Below the pieces are notes generated by a model. That model was not told the origin of the DNA. It ran no database searches and saw nothing but the letters and a program-made list of their open reading frames with translations. This document shows positions 7,381 through 16,503 of a stretch of DNA of 35,992 nt, one piece after another (position 1 is the stretch's first letter; each line of letters begins with the position of its first letter). The position numbers were made by a program, and so were the translations under genes. The stretch lies in the NCBI GenBank assembly GCA_012523385.1, contig JAAYIO010000034.1:1-35992 (forward strand), given 5' to 3'. Origin of the DNA: Methanomicrobiales archaeon. GTDB taxonomy: Archaea; Halobacteriota; Methanomicrobia; Methanomicrobiales; Methanomicrobiaceae.

Positions 7381-9084
7381 TTACCCTTTTCTGACCAGAT
7401 CATAGATTTTGGTGAGCACCTGAACATCATCCATCAGGGTAGTATCAAGCACACTCTTTAACCACATGGGGACAGAATCCAATCGATATCCGGTTCCTTC
7501 AGCATCAATTCCCACTGAGGCCACTGGGATCTGGACATCCGCCAGAGCCGTACTCAAGGCAATGAATGGATCAATCACCACCGTGGGGATCTTTGCAAGC
7601 CATTCATTGCACTCACGCGGGAAGTGTGCCCCCGGGTCTGAACCAATGATAATACAGGAATCAACCTCTTTATTTTTCAGCATGTCAACTGCCGAGGTCT
7701 CCCCGGGATTGTAGAAACTAACACCGCGGGAGTAGTCAATTGCATAGGGATACCCCGCGAGGTAGGCAAATGTCTGATTTGTCCCATAGACATTCCAGTG
7801 TCCACGCATTGGTGTCAGAGTAAATTTCGTGTGGCGGTTGAGTTCAGCGACCAGTTCTATTGCATTACGGACATTTTTGTATTTACCCGGTGACTGAGTA
7901 AGACCAATACCGGTGAAAACCGCCCCAAACTTTGCATTCTTACAGGTCTCTGCAAGACGGAAGAGGGTTTCACGTTTGACCCCGGCGACAACCGCTGGAA
8001 CCACATCGCCTTTCCCACGAACGATGGCACGTAATGCCCCAAATACCGCATAATCACCACCGGGTTTAATCTGGATGAATTCATCTGCCGCACGGGCGGT
8101 TTCCGTATTTCTGATATCAACGACTATCACCTTTCGGTCCTTTCTTCCATTCTCCACAAAGTAACCGTCAGGATACGTGGTATACCGACTCATGTGACGA
8201 GGATGAGACTCCAACGGATTTGCACCCCAGTAGATGATAAGATCCGCCCTGTTCTTGACCTGTCCAAGAGTGCATCCCGGATGACCGACTTCCTGAATGG
8301 CCATGATAGAAGGCCCATGACAGATAGAAGAACAGTTATCTATCGTTCCGCTCACCGCCTCGGCAATGTTAATGCCGAGGCATTGTGCTTCACAGGATGT
8401 GCCACTCCATCCAAAGAGGAGGGGACGTTCAGATTCAAGAAGCATGTCAGCGGTGAATTGAATGGCTTCATCATAACTGATATCATTCCATTTTCCACCG
8501 GATTTCTTCACCGGATTCATCAAACGTCCCCGGGCAGTGTACTTCCCGGCGGAGAGAAGACACCCATTTTCAATGGAATCAACCTGATTATTTTTTATAT
8601 TGGCCGTGAGATCATCGCAAAGACACCCACACAGAGAACAGGTGACATCATGTATTACAACATCAGCCTTTGCGATGGTCGGACACTGAGAACCCGAGAG
8701 CCCAAGACGCAGACCGCCTTCATCTTCAAGCAAGTCCCAAGTAGGACGAATCGGTTGGTCGGTGGGGGTGACCTCCACATCTATCCATTTATAATCAGGC
8801 GCACCGGTGCCGTGGGTATGCGAGTGGAGAATATAATTTGCATGAGGTCCACAGGGGAGAAAGTCCATACCTACCTGAACATCCTCATTCGAGATCACTT
8901 TGAATACCGTTTCACCGGTAACACTCTTTATCAGCACATGCTCGCCATTCTCGACATTCATCTCAAAAAGATCTAAAGGATGAATAAAACAGCAGGAGGT
9001 TTCCTCAGTATACTCACGACTATCCTTGGAATATAGTTGGGCTCCCTGCTGGATAGTGCGCCCACTTGTAACAATTAATTTCAT
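7381..9084 (-). CDS. Formylmethanofuran dehydrogenase, fused subunits D and B
   Basis: This 567-residue protein joins a subunit D domain (about 1-125, starting MKLIVTSGRTI) to a subunit B domain (about 140-567). Subunit B carries the Mo/W-bispterin centre that reduces CO2 to formate inside the complex. The [4Fe-4S] ligands are C149, C152, C156 and C175. C251 in IDNCSSICHGPS aligns with the metal-ligand Cys118 of FwdB. An in-frame GTG at 9096 adds four residues, but ATG 9084 gives the usual subunit D start. Subunits A, C, F and G are not encoded here, so it probably joins those of the operon at 24678-34363 as an alternative catalytic part. Its position upstream of moeA fits a Mo- or W-specific isoenzyme. 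Confidence 0.9.
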   Translation of the reverse strand: MKLIVTSGRTIQQGAQLYSKDSREYTEETSCCFIHPLDLFEMNVENGEHVLIKSVTGETVFKVISNEDVQVGMDFLPCGPHANYILHSHTHGTGAPDYKWIDVEVTPTDQPIRPTWDLLEDEGGLRLGLSGSQCPTIAKADVVIHDVTCSLCGCLCDDLTANIKNNQVDSIENGCLLSAGKYTARGRLMNPVKKSGGKWNDISYDEAIQFTADMLLESERPLLFGWSGTSCEAQCLGINIAEAVSGTIDNCSSICHGPSIMAIQEVGHPGCTLGQVKNRADLIIYWGANPLESHPRHMSRYTTYPDGYFVENGRKDRKVIVVDIRNTETARAADEFIQIKPGGDYAVFGALRAIVRGKGDVVPAVVAGVKRETLFRLAETCKNAKFGAVFTGIGLTQSPGKYKNVRNAIELVAELNRHTKFTLTPMRGHWNVYGTNQTFAYLAGYPYAIDYSRGVSFYNPGETSAVDMLKNKEVDSCIIIGSDPGAHFPRECNEWLAKIPTVVIDPFIALSTALADVQIPVASVGIDAEGTGYRLDSVPMWLKSVLDTTLMDDVQVLTKIYDLVRKG

Positions 9085-9252
9085 TGCGCCTACCACTACT
9101 ACCTAATTGTCCTTATGTTCTGCTTACCATTAGAGATTCCTATTCAAACATACCTATCTGCGAAAGTAAGTATCAAAATATCATTATCAGCGCTGCTTTA
9201 GCTTCCGTTAATTATGTCAACCAAGTTTAATTTACTATTCAGAAAATAACCG

Positions 9253-9266
9253 TAATATATTTTATG
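9253..9266 (+). promoter_or_regulatory. TATA box upstream of the surface protein/importer locus
   Basis: TAATATATTTTATG lies about 65-75 bases before the ATG at 9329. It would place transcription start near 9285 with a leader of some 45 bases. Other AT-rich stretches occur in the same 232-base divergent spacer, so the choice is tentative. No clear TATA box was found for the opposite gene (fmdDB) in this spacer. Confidence 0.45.
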
Positions 9267-9328
9267 CCCCACACCTAAGTTAAAATATCCCGATTGATTA
9301 TTCGGAGTAATTAACCCATAGTGATGAA

Positions 9329-10477
9329 ATGAAAGGTAATAGTTCAGGAAAATTGGTGTTGATGATCTGCATCCTTATCGGACTGCTCGTCGTCCCTGCA
9401 TGTGCAGAAAACCTCTGTATAACCCGTGATGTCGCTGACTTCGCCTACACCGGCAATTCATTTGAGGTGACAGTCAATCTCGATAATCTCCGGGCAGGGG
9501 GTATCATAGAAACAATCCCTTCGGGGATGACCTTTGTCTCTACTACTCATCCAAAAGAACGATATGAGCAGCAAGGACAGGAGATCATCTTCTCGGTCGT
9601 CGAGGATGACAGTATCAGTTACACGTTAAGGGCCGGAAGTACAGGAACAGCAACAATCAAAGGAATCTGGTATGATGCGCTGACAAAGCAGGACGGAGTT
9701 ATTCCAGATAGCTCTCTATCAGTTCATGCATATTCCAGTGGTGGAAGCGATTCTAGTGATGATTCCGCTGCAACCATTTCAGCGCTTGTTCTGAATGTAG
9801 AGGGGAAAGTCAGTACGCCTATGCAGGTGAAGTCCAATGATCAACGTGCAGTCCTTGACATCCCGGTTGGTGTCTCTGCACATGACGAAAAAGGACAACC
9901 AATCAGTGAGGTTAGTATTGCAGGTCTCAGGAGTTTGGAGGTTGAAGAACTCAGTGGCACCGATTATTTGTTTGAGAACCATGTCTACCGCTGTTCACCT
10001 GCTGGTGCAACCTTTGATCCTGCTATTGACCTCTCATTTACCTTTACGCAGGAAGAATGGGACTCATTCCCTGAAGATAAAAGCTTGCGGATACAGCACT
10101 ATGATCCAAAAAAGAAAGAATGGACTCCCCTTCCGACAACCATAGATGAAGAGAGCAGAACCATCTGCGCATCCACCACACATTTCAGCATATTTGGAGT
10201 TTTCACTGCTAAAAAGGCAGTTAATCCAACCGCAACGATAGCTAAAGAGACTGCTTCCCCGACGAAACATAAACCAGTAACCATTGCAGACGCGTCAAAC
10301 GTTCCTAAAGAAAAAGCAGACACGCCCGAACATGTAACCGTTTTCACCGCACCAGATGAAGCAGATGGAAAACCAAATATGAACCCCCTGTTCTTTGTTG
10401 CAGCCCTGATTGTCGTAATCATTGCAATCTCCGCAGTAGTGGTGATGAAAAAGAACGGAAAAGAAAAGGAGGAGTGA
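9329..10477 (+). CDS. Secreted, membrane-anchored surface protein with Ig-like domains
   Basis: The 382-residue product has an N-terminal signal peptide (hydrophobic core about 9-21, likely cleaved near PACAEN). A beta-rich domain of about 110 residues contains GNSFEVTVNLDNL and GTATIKGIWYDALT. A second region ends in TTHFSIFGVF, a closing pattern seen in many methanogen surface proteins. A Thr/Pro/Lys-rich linker follows, then one transmembrane helix (about 354-372) and a charged tail KKNGKEKEE. It should therefore stand on the outer membrane face with its C terminus inside. GTGAT precedes the ATG. The solute-binding protein starts six bases after its stop, so the two are probably translated together. 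No enzymatic motif was seen; a role as docking or capture protein for the importer is inference. Confidence 0.85.
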   Translation: MKGNSSGKLVLMICILIGLLVVPACAENLCITRDVADFAYTGNSFEVTVNLDNLRAGGIIETIPSGMTFVSTTHPKERYEQQGQEIIFSVVEDDSISYTLRAGSTGTATIKGIWYDALTKQDGVIPDSSLSVHAYSSGGSDSSDDSAATISALVLNVEGKVSTPMQVKSNDQRAVLDIPVGVSAHDEKGQPISEVSIAGLRSLEVEELSGTDYLFENHVYRCSPAGATFDPAIDLSFTFTQEEWDSFPEDKSLRIQHYDPKKKEWTPLPTTIDEESRTICASTTHFSIFGVFTAKKAVNPTATIAKETASPTKHKPVTIADASNVPKEKADTPEHVTVFTAPDEADGKPNMNPLFFVAALIVVIIAISAVVVMKKNGKEKEE

Positions 10478-10482
10478 TTTAA

Positions 10483-12282
10483 ATGAATATTCCAATCAAT
10501 TCAAAGACACTTTTGGGTCTGCTTGTGATGCTTATCTCACTAGCATTTGCTGTTGTGCCCGCAGCTGCCCTTCCGGGTGATACGAATGGGGACTATGACG
10601 TTACCGCAGCTGAACTGACGGATGTAGTGTTCACATATATGAAGGCAACCTTCCTTAACGACGGAAGTAACGCCCTTACCGATGAAGAACTCTCTCTTGC
10701 GGCACACAACTGCCTGAAACTTCCCTACGGGAGAATAGTTATCCCCGTAGAAGGGGAACTCGATTTATTACCCACTCCAAACGTTCTGGATCGTAAAGCA
10801 TCACCGCAGAGCCTTCTCTATGAAGGCCTGGTGACACGAGACCGGAGCGGAGCATTCCGCGGATGGCTTGCAAAGAACAACGAATGGACAGTATCATCCG
10901 ATGCAAAGACATGGACTATACCTCTTGTTGAGAATGCAGTCTGGCATGACGGTGAACCGTTTACCTCTGCCGATGTGCAGTTTACCTTTGATTACTTGAC
11001 AAATCCGGATAATGAACTCATCACAATGGGTCCTGTATTATCTCAGGTTGAATCCGTTGAATGTGATGGTGATTATACCGTTATTTTCAATCTTAAGGAA
11101 TCCAACCCCGTATTCCTTGAAATATTAAGTGGTGGGCCTGGCGTTGGCGTATACCCACGGCACATATGGCAATCATGTACAAACCCCCTTACAGAACAGG
11201 ATCACGAATTCATTGGAACAGGCCCATTCAAGTATCTGAATAGTGAACCGGGCATGTCGGTAATTCAGGCATTCCCCGACTATCATGGCAATCTTCCCCT
11301 GGTAAAACAAGTTATAAAGAAAGTATATTCAGATGAAGGTAGCCAGGTGCAAGCCCTTATCAATGGTGATATTGACGTGGTTGGCACAGGTTTCGGGCTC
11401 AAACCTGCAAGTGTAACGGCACTTACTGGCAAGAATAATATCGAATTAATTCGTGCTCCTTATCAGGGCCAAGTATTTGAAATCGCGTTTAACTCCGAAC
11501 TATATCCAGGAAATATCACGGCTTTCCGAAAGGCACTCAGCCATGCGGTCAATCGCGCAGGTATGACAACCATGATTGGAGGAGGGTATGCACGTGAAAC
11601 CCACACATCGTACATACTCCCCCCCGACAATCCGGTCAATAATCCTAACACCAACAACAAATTCAATTATGACATAGCACTTGCAAAAACCCTCCTCAGC
11701 GAGGCAGGGTTTACGATAGACTCCAGCAGTGGCAAAAACGTGTTGAAAGATCCCTCTGGTAACCCGGTAGAACTTACCATGGTCTACGGAGGAAAAGCAT
11801 CCAGCGGGAATGCCGATCAAAAAATGGTCCAATATTTAAGACAGGACTGGGAGACTAAACTGGGAATAAAGATCACGACACTTAATTCGGAAAAGTCGAC
11901 TTACAATGGGTTGATCGGTACTACCAATATCCACTTTGATGGTATGCCGATGAGGTTCCATGATGACATCGAAGATTTCTCTAATTTCAATACCAGCCCT
12001 TCGGGAACCAATTATTACCACTGGCAAAACGATACCTTCACGAACCTTATGATTGAACTTGGAAAAACAAACGATGATAGCGATAGACAAGAAATTGGTT
12101 ACGCACTCCAGGAGATTCTGGTCGCAGAGGCACCAATGATCCCTGTCTGTAGCATGGATGCCATTGTTGCCTATCGGAGTGACCGATTCACGGGACTTCA
12201 GGAGATCATTGAAATAGCCGGGGGGGATATTGACATCTATGCCCAGATAAAACCCATCTCGGTAGCTGTGGCAATTCCCTGA
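10483..12282 (+). CDS. Peptide/nickel-family ABC transporter substrate-binding protein with dockerin-like EF-hand
   Basis: This 599-residue extracellular protein has a signal peptide ending near PAAA (residues 26-29) and no lipobox cysteine or transmembrane anchor. Just after the cleavage site is a complete EF-hand loop, D33-x-N35-x-D37-x-D39-x-T41-xx-E44, as in a dockerin repeat. The rest is an SBP_bac_5 (DppA/OppA/NikA) fold of about 520 residues with typical segments such as ASPQSLLYEGLV, VWHDGEPFTSADVQFTFDYL and FRKALSHAVNR. Substrates of the family include peptides, nickel complexes and sugars; none can be chosen here. GAGTGATT lies three bases before the ATG. The four transporter genes downstream complete the system. 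Confidence 0.9.
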   Translation: MNIPINSKTLLGLLVMLISLAFAVVPAAALPGDTNGDYDVTAAELTDVVFTYMKATFLNDGSNALTDEELSLAAHNCLKLPYGRIVIPVEGELDLLPTPNVLDRKASPQSLLYEGLVTRDRSGAFRGWLAKNNEWTVSSDAKTWTIPLVENAVWHDGEPFTSADVQFTFDYLTNPDNELITMGPVLSQVESVECDGDYTVIFNLKESNPVFLEILSGGPGVGVYPRHIWQSCTNPLTEQDHEFIGTGPFKYLNSEPGMSVIQAFPDYHGNLPLVKQVIKKVYSDEGSQVQALINGDIDVVGTGFGLKPASVTALTGKNNIELIRAPYQGQVFEIAFNSELYPGNITAFRKALSHAVNRAGMTTMIGGGYARETHTSYILPPDNPVNNPNTNNKFNYDIALAKTLLSEAGFTIDSSSGKNVLKDPSGNPVELTMVYGGKASSGNADQKMVQYLRQDWETKLGIKITTLNSEKSTYNGLIGTTNIHFDGMPMRFHDDIEDFSNFNTSPSGTNYYHWQNDTFTNLMIELGKTNDDSDRQEIGYALQEILVAEAPMIPVCSMDAIVAYRSDRFTGLQEIIEIAGGDIDIYAQIKPISVAVAIP

Positions 12283-12397
12283 ATTATGAAATATTATCAC
12301 CAACTCCTGGGATTTCCGGATTTAATCCTTTTTTATGGTATTGATCAGAACCAACCCCATTTCAGCAGAAAAAAGAGATATATCGAGTGATTAAATA

Positions 12398-13378
12398 ATG
12401 GAAGCCAGATACCTATTCAAGCGATTATGCTACTGTGGTCTGGCGTTCATTGCCAGTATTACCATTATATTTCTTTTGCTCCATTTCATGCCCGGGGACT
12501 ATGTTACCTTCTATTTATTGGAGATATCGCGGACAACACCCGTGGAAGTCATTGAGCACTATCAGCATGTGTATGGATTAGATCAGCCATTTCTGGAACA
12601 TTATGTCAATTACGTGGTAGCAGTTATCCAAGGGGATTGGGGTTACTCCTTTGAATACAGGGTGCCGGTTTTCCCGTTAATCGGTCAGAAACTCTGGTGG
12701 ACAGTCATGATAATGGTACCATCACTCATACTCTCCACAATTATCGGAGCAGTAGCGGGTGCCTGGTCAGGATGGAAGAGAGGTACAAAAGGTGATATGG
12801 CACTCCTTAGCAGTATGCTCTTTTTCAGGGCAATCCCCTCATACTGGCTTGCCATCATGGGACTGTTGGTTTTTTCCTGTCTTCTCGGGTGGTTCCCCCT
12901 TGGCGGATACATGAGTATAAATGCCTTATTTTCCGGATATGACATTTTTGACATCATACACCATGCTGCACTCCCCATCCTCACCACCACCCTCCTCAGC
13001 CTGACAGGCACTTACTACCTGATGAGAAACTCCATGCTCATGACCCTTGGTGAAGATTATATCACTACTGCCCGTGCAAAGGGACTGAAAGAGAGCGTGA
13101 TCTTAAGAAAACACGCTGCCAGAAACGCATTGCTCCCCATGGTGACCATGATCGCTATGCAATGTGCTCATCTGATGGCCGGCAGTATTTTCATTGAAAC
13201 CATCTTCTCCTGGCCGGGAATGGGTATGCTGACATTTAACGCCCTGAATATGAGAGACGTGCCTTTGCTTCAGGGAATTTTTCTCATGGGCGCACTGATT
13301 CTTATCGCAGCAAACTTTGCCGCGGATATGGTCTATCCACTCCTAGACCCGAGGGTCGAGGAGAGTATGCATGAGTAA
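12398..13378 (+). CDS. Peptide/nickel-type ABC transporter permease (DppB/NikB family)
   Basis: This 326-residue membrane protein starts with a transmembrane helix (about 10-30), followed by the family's extracytoplasmic block MPGDYVTFYLLEISRTTP and a GLDQPFLEHYVNYV segment. The C-terminal half holds five more hydrophobic segments and the EAA loop (TARAKGLKESVILRKHAARNA). It forms the channel with the next permease. The ATG is preceded by GAGTGATT, the same ribosome site as the binding protein. The 115-base gap after the binding protein contains a T6 run at about 12330 that could reduce read-through. The last three codons overlap the next gene. Confidence 0.93.
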   Translation: MEARYLFKRLCYCGLAFIASITIIFLLLHFMPGDYVTFYLLEISRTTPVEVIEHYQHVYGLDQPFLEHYVNYVVAVIQGDWGYSFEYRVPVFPLIGQKLWWTVMIMVPSLILSTIIGAVAGAWSGWKRGTKGDMALLSSMLFFRAIPSYWLAIMGLLVFSCLLGWFPLGGYMSINALFSGYDIFDIIHHAALPILTTTLLSLTGTYYLMRNSMLMTLGEDYITTARAKGLKESVILRKHAARNALLPMVTMIAMQCAHLMAGSIFIETIFSWPGMGMLTFNALNMRDVPLLQGIFLMGALILIAANFAADMVYPLLDPRVEESMHE

Positions 13379-14195
13379 GAAAAATCTTGCCATGAGTGTC
13401 AGTATAGCAATATTTGCCATCTATCTGCTCATTGCTCTCTTTGCACCGCTCCTGACCCCCTACGACCCGTTTATTATTGCGGGAGGCATATATGAAGAAC
13501 CATCGCCAGAACATCTCCTCGGCACTAACGATCTTGCGCAGGATATCTTTAGCCAGCTCATATATGGCACGCGTGCTACCCTTTTGCTCGGATTTACCGG
13601 AGCGATACTATCGGTCTCCATCGGAACGGCCATTGGTATAGTCTCGGGCTACTATGGAGGTAGAGTGGATGAGTTTATCACCCGCACTCTTGACATCGTC
13701 ATGACAATCCCCACGTTCCCACTCCTGCTTGTGATGATGATGTTCTTTACCCCCGGTATCTATGTGACAGGGATTCTCATGGGGCTACTTGGCTCTGCAC
13801 GCGGAGTCCGTGTCATCCGTTCGCAGGTGTTGTCCATTGCCCAGATGAACTTTATTACCGGAGTCAAGGTAATGGGCGCAAGCGATCTCTACGTCATGGC
13901 AAAGCACGTTCTTCCAAACCTCCTCTCTCTTGTAACGGTTCAGTTCGTCTTTTCGGCACAGCACTTTATGGTCATGGGTATAGGCCTTGGATTCCTCGGT
14001 TTAGGAGACTCAAATGTGATAGACTGGGGCCAGATGATTGACCGTGCATATCAAAACGGGGGTGTCATCAACGGACTCTGGTGGTGGCTTATTCCCCCCG
14101 GAATGGCGGTAACATTCCTTTCACTTAGTCTGGCACTCTTTGGATACAGTATGGAAGATGAGATCAATCCACGGATGAAACTGACGAGGATTTGA
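13371..14195 (+). CDS. Peptide/nickel-type ABC transporter permease (DppC/NikC family)
   Basis: This is the second permease, 274 residues. The first helix (about 8-25) is followed by the DppC-specific segment HLLGTNDLAQDIFSQLIYGT. Four or five more membrane helices follow, and the EAA loop GVKVMGASDLYVMAKHVLPN is visible. The ATG lies eight bases inside the previous permease gene, so translation is coupled. The stop is followed by a strong AGGAGG site for the first ATPase. Length and order match the two-permease, two-ATPase Dpp/Opp/Nik architecture. Confidence 0.93.
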   Translation: MSKKNLAMSVSIAIFAIYLLIALFAPLLTPYDPFIIAGGIYEEPSPEHLLGTNDLAQDIFSQLIYGTRATLLLGFTGAILSVSIGTAIGIVSGYYGGRVDEFITRTLDIVMTIPTFPLLLVMMMFFTPGIYVTGILMGLLGSARGVRVIRSQVLSIAQMNFITGVKVMGASDLYVMAKHVLPNLLSLVTVQFVFSAQHFMVMGIGLGFLGLGDSNVIDWGQMIDRAYQNGGVINGLWWWLIPPGMAVTFLSLSLALFGYSMEDEINPRMKLTRI

Positions 14196-14211
14196 ACAGG
14201 AGGAAAACAGG

Positions 14212-15147
14212 ATGGACATCATTCGTATTAAAAACTTAAACGCCGGTTTTCCAACCAAAAGGGGCCTTGTCAGGGCAGCCACGTCCGTGGATCTAACCAT
14301 CAGAGAAGGTGAGTGTCTGGGTCTCATAGGAGAGTCTGGATGTGGAAAGACCGTGCTGGGTATGACCATCATGCGCCTTCTCCAGCCAAACACCATCATC
14401 AGCGGTGAGATATTCTACAAGGGCCAAAATCTCCTTGCACTAAAAGAAGAAGAGATGAGGAAACTTAGAGGAAAAGAACTCGGAATGATCCTCCAGAACT
14501 CTACTACCTCACTGAACCCGGTTCTTTCCGTTGGTGATCAGATTGCAGAGGGCATCATCCTTCACGAGGGTCTTCGTAAAAAAGAGGCTCGAGAAAAAGC
14601 TACAGAACTGCTGGAAAAAGTACAGATAAAAAATGCAGCGGTCATGAGCAAAAGATATCCTCATGAATTCTCAGGCGGGATGCGTGAGAGGGCAATGATC
14701 GCGATTGCTCTCGCCTGTTCACCATCATTTGTTATCGCAGATGAACCGACGACCGGACTTGACAACCGAACGATGAAGGGAGTTATTTCTCTTTTAGCAG
14801 AGGTAGCCAAAAGTAAATCCATGCTTTTTATCACCCATGATCTCGCCGCAGCGTCTGAAATTTGTGATACTATCGCGGTGATGTATGCAGGAGAGATTGT
14901 TGAATGGGGAGATGTTGATGAGGTATTTTCTGCACCACTTCACCCATATACCAGCGGACTTCTCAACTCGCTGCCGGAAAGGGGATTTATTGCGATTCCG
15001 GGGAGCAGCCCTTCGCTCATTGATCTGCCCGGCGGATGCAGATTTAAAGAGAGGTGTGCATGTTCAGAGGAGAGATGTGCCAGAGCTCACCCCCTCATGA
15101 AAGAGATCTCGTCATCACACAAAGTGAGGTGTCACCGGTATGATTGA
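14212..15147 (+). CDS. Peptide/nickel-type ABC transporter ATP-binding protein (DppD/NikD family)
   Basis: The 311-residue ATPase shows Walker A GESGCGKT at 40-47, signature FSGGMRERA, and Walker B followed by DEPTTGLD. The C-terminal oligo/dipeptide extension carries a Cys cluster (CRFKERCACSEERCARAHP). In this subfamily that tail binds an iron-sulphur cluster or metal; that is family knowledge, not visible proof here. AGGAGG lies about ten bases before the ATG. It overlaps the partner ATPase by eight bases. Confidence 0.93.
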   Translation: MDIIRIKNLNAGFPTKRGLVRAATSVDLTIREGECLGLIGESGCGKTVLGMTIMRLLQPNTIISGEIFYKGQNLLALKEEEMRKLRGKELGMILQNSTTSLNPVLSVGDQIAEGIILHEGLRKKEAREKATELLEKVQIKNAAVMSKRYPHEFSGGMRERAMIAIALACSPSFVIADEPTTGLDNRTMKGVISLLAEVAKSKSMLFITHDLAAASEICDTIAVMYAGEIVEWGDVDEVFSAPLHPYTSGLLNSLPERGFIAIPGSSPSLIDLPGGCRFKERCACSEERCARAHPLMKEISSSHKVRCHRYD

Positions 15148-15928
15148 AATCACGGATCTAAAGACCACGTTCTCCACCGGACTTTTTAAGAAACACACGA
15201 TAAATGCGGTGGACGTGGTATCTCTGCATATTAAAAAGGGTGAAACTCTGGGTCTCGTTGGCGAGAGCGGTTGTGGAAAGACCACTCTTGGAAAAACAAT
15301 ACTCAGACTGGTGGAACCCTCTGCAGGGACAATCTGCTTTGATAACCAAGACATCACACGCCTCTCGATGCGTGAAATGAGAAAGATTCGACCCCGCATG
15401 CAGATGATCTTTCAGGATCCTGACTCTTCCTTAAATCCGCGCATGACGGTGGCAGAGAGTATTGCCGAACCACTCCGGCAGGCAGGAACCAAAAAGCAGG
15501 AAATTCCAAAAAGGGTAGAGGAACTTCTTACCCTTGTGGGGTTGAGCCTGGAACACCTCGACCGGCATCCCTATGAACTCAGCGGCGGGCAGAATCAACG
15601 GGTGGTGCTCGCCCGCGTACTTGCACTGGAACCTGATTTTATCATTGCAGATGAACCCACCTCTGCACTGGACGTTTCGGTTCAGGCACAGATTCTAAAG
15701 CTGATCCGGGATCTAAAGGATGAATTGGGCCTTACATGCCTCTTCATCTCCCATGATCTCATGGTTGTACGCCACATGAGTGACAGTATTGCCGTTATGG
15801 GGCAGGGAAAAATTGTCGAGATCGGTACTCCGGATGAAATTTTTGAATCACCCTCTCATCCGTACACCAAAGATCTCGTCTCTTTTGCAAAGAATGCAGT
15901 CCTCCCGTACAAGAAGGAGTCTAAATGA
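15140..15928 (+). CDS. Peptide/nickel-type ABC transporter ATP-binding protein (DppF/NikE family)
   Basis: This 262-residue second ATPase carries Walker A GESGCGKT, signature LSGGQNQRV, Walker B with DEPTSALD, and the conserved SHDLMVVRHMSD after it. It ends soon after the HPYTKDL segment and so lacks the cysteine-bearing tail of its partner. The start overlaps the upstream ATPase gene, and its TGA overlaps the ATG of the NTPase (ATGA). The NTPase and the radical SAM gene therefore probably belong to the same transcription unit. Confidence 0.93.
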   Translation: MIEITDLKTTFSTGLFKKHTINAVDVVSLHIKKGETLGLVGESGCGKTTLGKTILRLVEPSAGTICFDNQDITRLSMREMRKIRPRMQMIFQDPDSSLNPRMTVAESIAEPLRQAGTKKQEIPKRVEELLTLVGLSLEHLDRHPYELSGGQNQRVVLARVLALEPDFIIADEPTSALDVSVQAQILKLIRDLKDELGLTCLFISHDLMVVRHMSDSIAVMGQGKIVEIGTPDEIFESPSHPYTKDLVSFAKNAVLPYKKESK

Positions 15929-16488
15929 ACAATTCAGGCGGGTTTGCTGGATGTGTACCTCCGGTGTTTCTTATCACGGGCGAGAGGGGCGAGGGGAAGA
16001 CCACCACTCTCGGCAGGGTCATAGAGAGACTCAAAGATGAGAGAGTGGCAATTTCCGGAATAATTACTCTCGGCACGGTGAAAGACGGGTTACGAAATTC
16101 GTTTACGGTTGTTAATGTGGCAACAAATGTTGGCGTGCAACTCTGTTCAAGAGAAACGGGAACAAATGGTAAGCGATGTGGGGAATTTCTTTTCAACACC
16201 GAAGGCCTCGAACATGGTTTTCAGGCGCTATCTCTGGAATCAGCAAAAGGTGCAGAACTGATCGTTATTGATGAGGTAGGTCATTTAGAGCTTCGCGGTG
16301 AGGGGTGGTCTGCCTGTATTGACCGGCTGACGACAGAGATTGACAAGATACCCATGGTCTGGGTGGTACGAAAATACAGTCTGAGTCAGGTTATAGCCCG
16401 GTGGAGACTGTTAAACCCCGTCATACTGGACATTAACGAGTATAGTGCTGATGAAATCGCGAATATGATAATTAAAAAAATAGAGTGA
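15925..16488 (+). CDS. THEP1-like P-loop nucleoside triphosphatase
   Basis: The 187-residue soluble protein has a P-loop GERGEGKT at 19-26 and a Walker B region LIVIDEVGHLELRGEGW at about 112-128. This DE-x-G-x-LEL pattern marks the THEP1/NTPase_1 family. Members hydrolyse NTPs slowly in vitro and their cell roles are mostly unknown. Related P-loop proteins occur beside molybdenum uptake genes in some bacteria. GGAG precedes the ATG, which overlaps the stop of the importer ATPase, and the radical SAM gene follows within 15 bases. A role as energising or chaperone factor for the imported compound or the radical SAM partner is inference. Confidence 0.85.
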   Translation: MNNSGGFAGCVPPVFLITGERGEGKTTTLGRVIERLKDERVAISGIITLGTVKDGLRNSFTVVNVATNVGVQLCSRETGTNGKRCGEFLFNTEGLEHGFQALSLESAKGAELIVIDEVGHLELRGEGWSACIDRLTTEIDKIPMVWVVRKYSLSQVIARWRLLNPVILDINEYSADEIANMIIKKIE

Positions 16489-16503
16489 AATTGAGTGATT
16501 GAT

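Noticed and set aside
7246..7461. 71-codon open frame between the small protein gene and fmdDB
   Set aside because: It runs into the 3' end of fmdDB on the other strand and is Lys/Ile-rich like translated AT-rich spacer.
8194..8976. 260-codon open frame opposite the FmdD-FmdB fusion
   Set aside because: It lies wholly inside a well-supported gene on the other strand and shows no recognisable domain.
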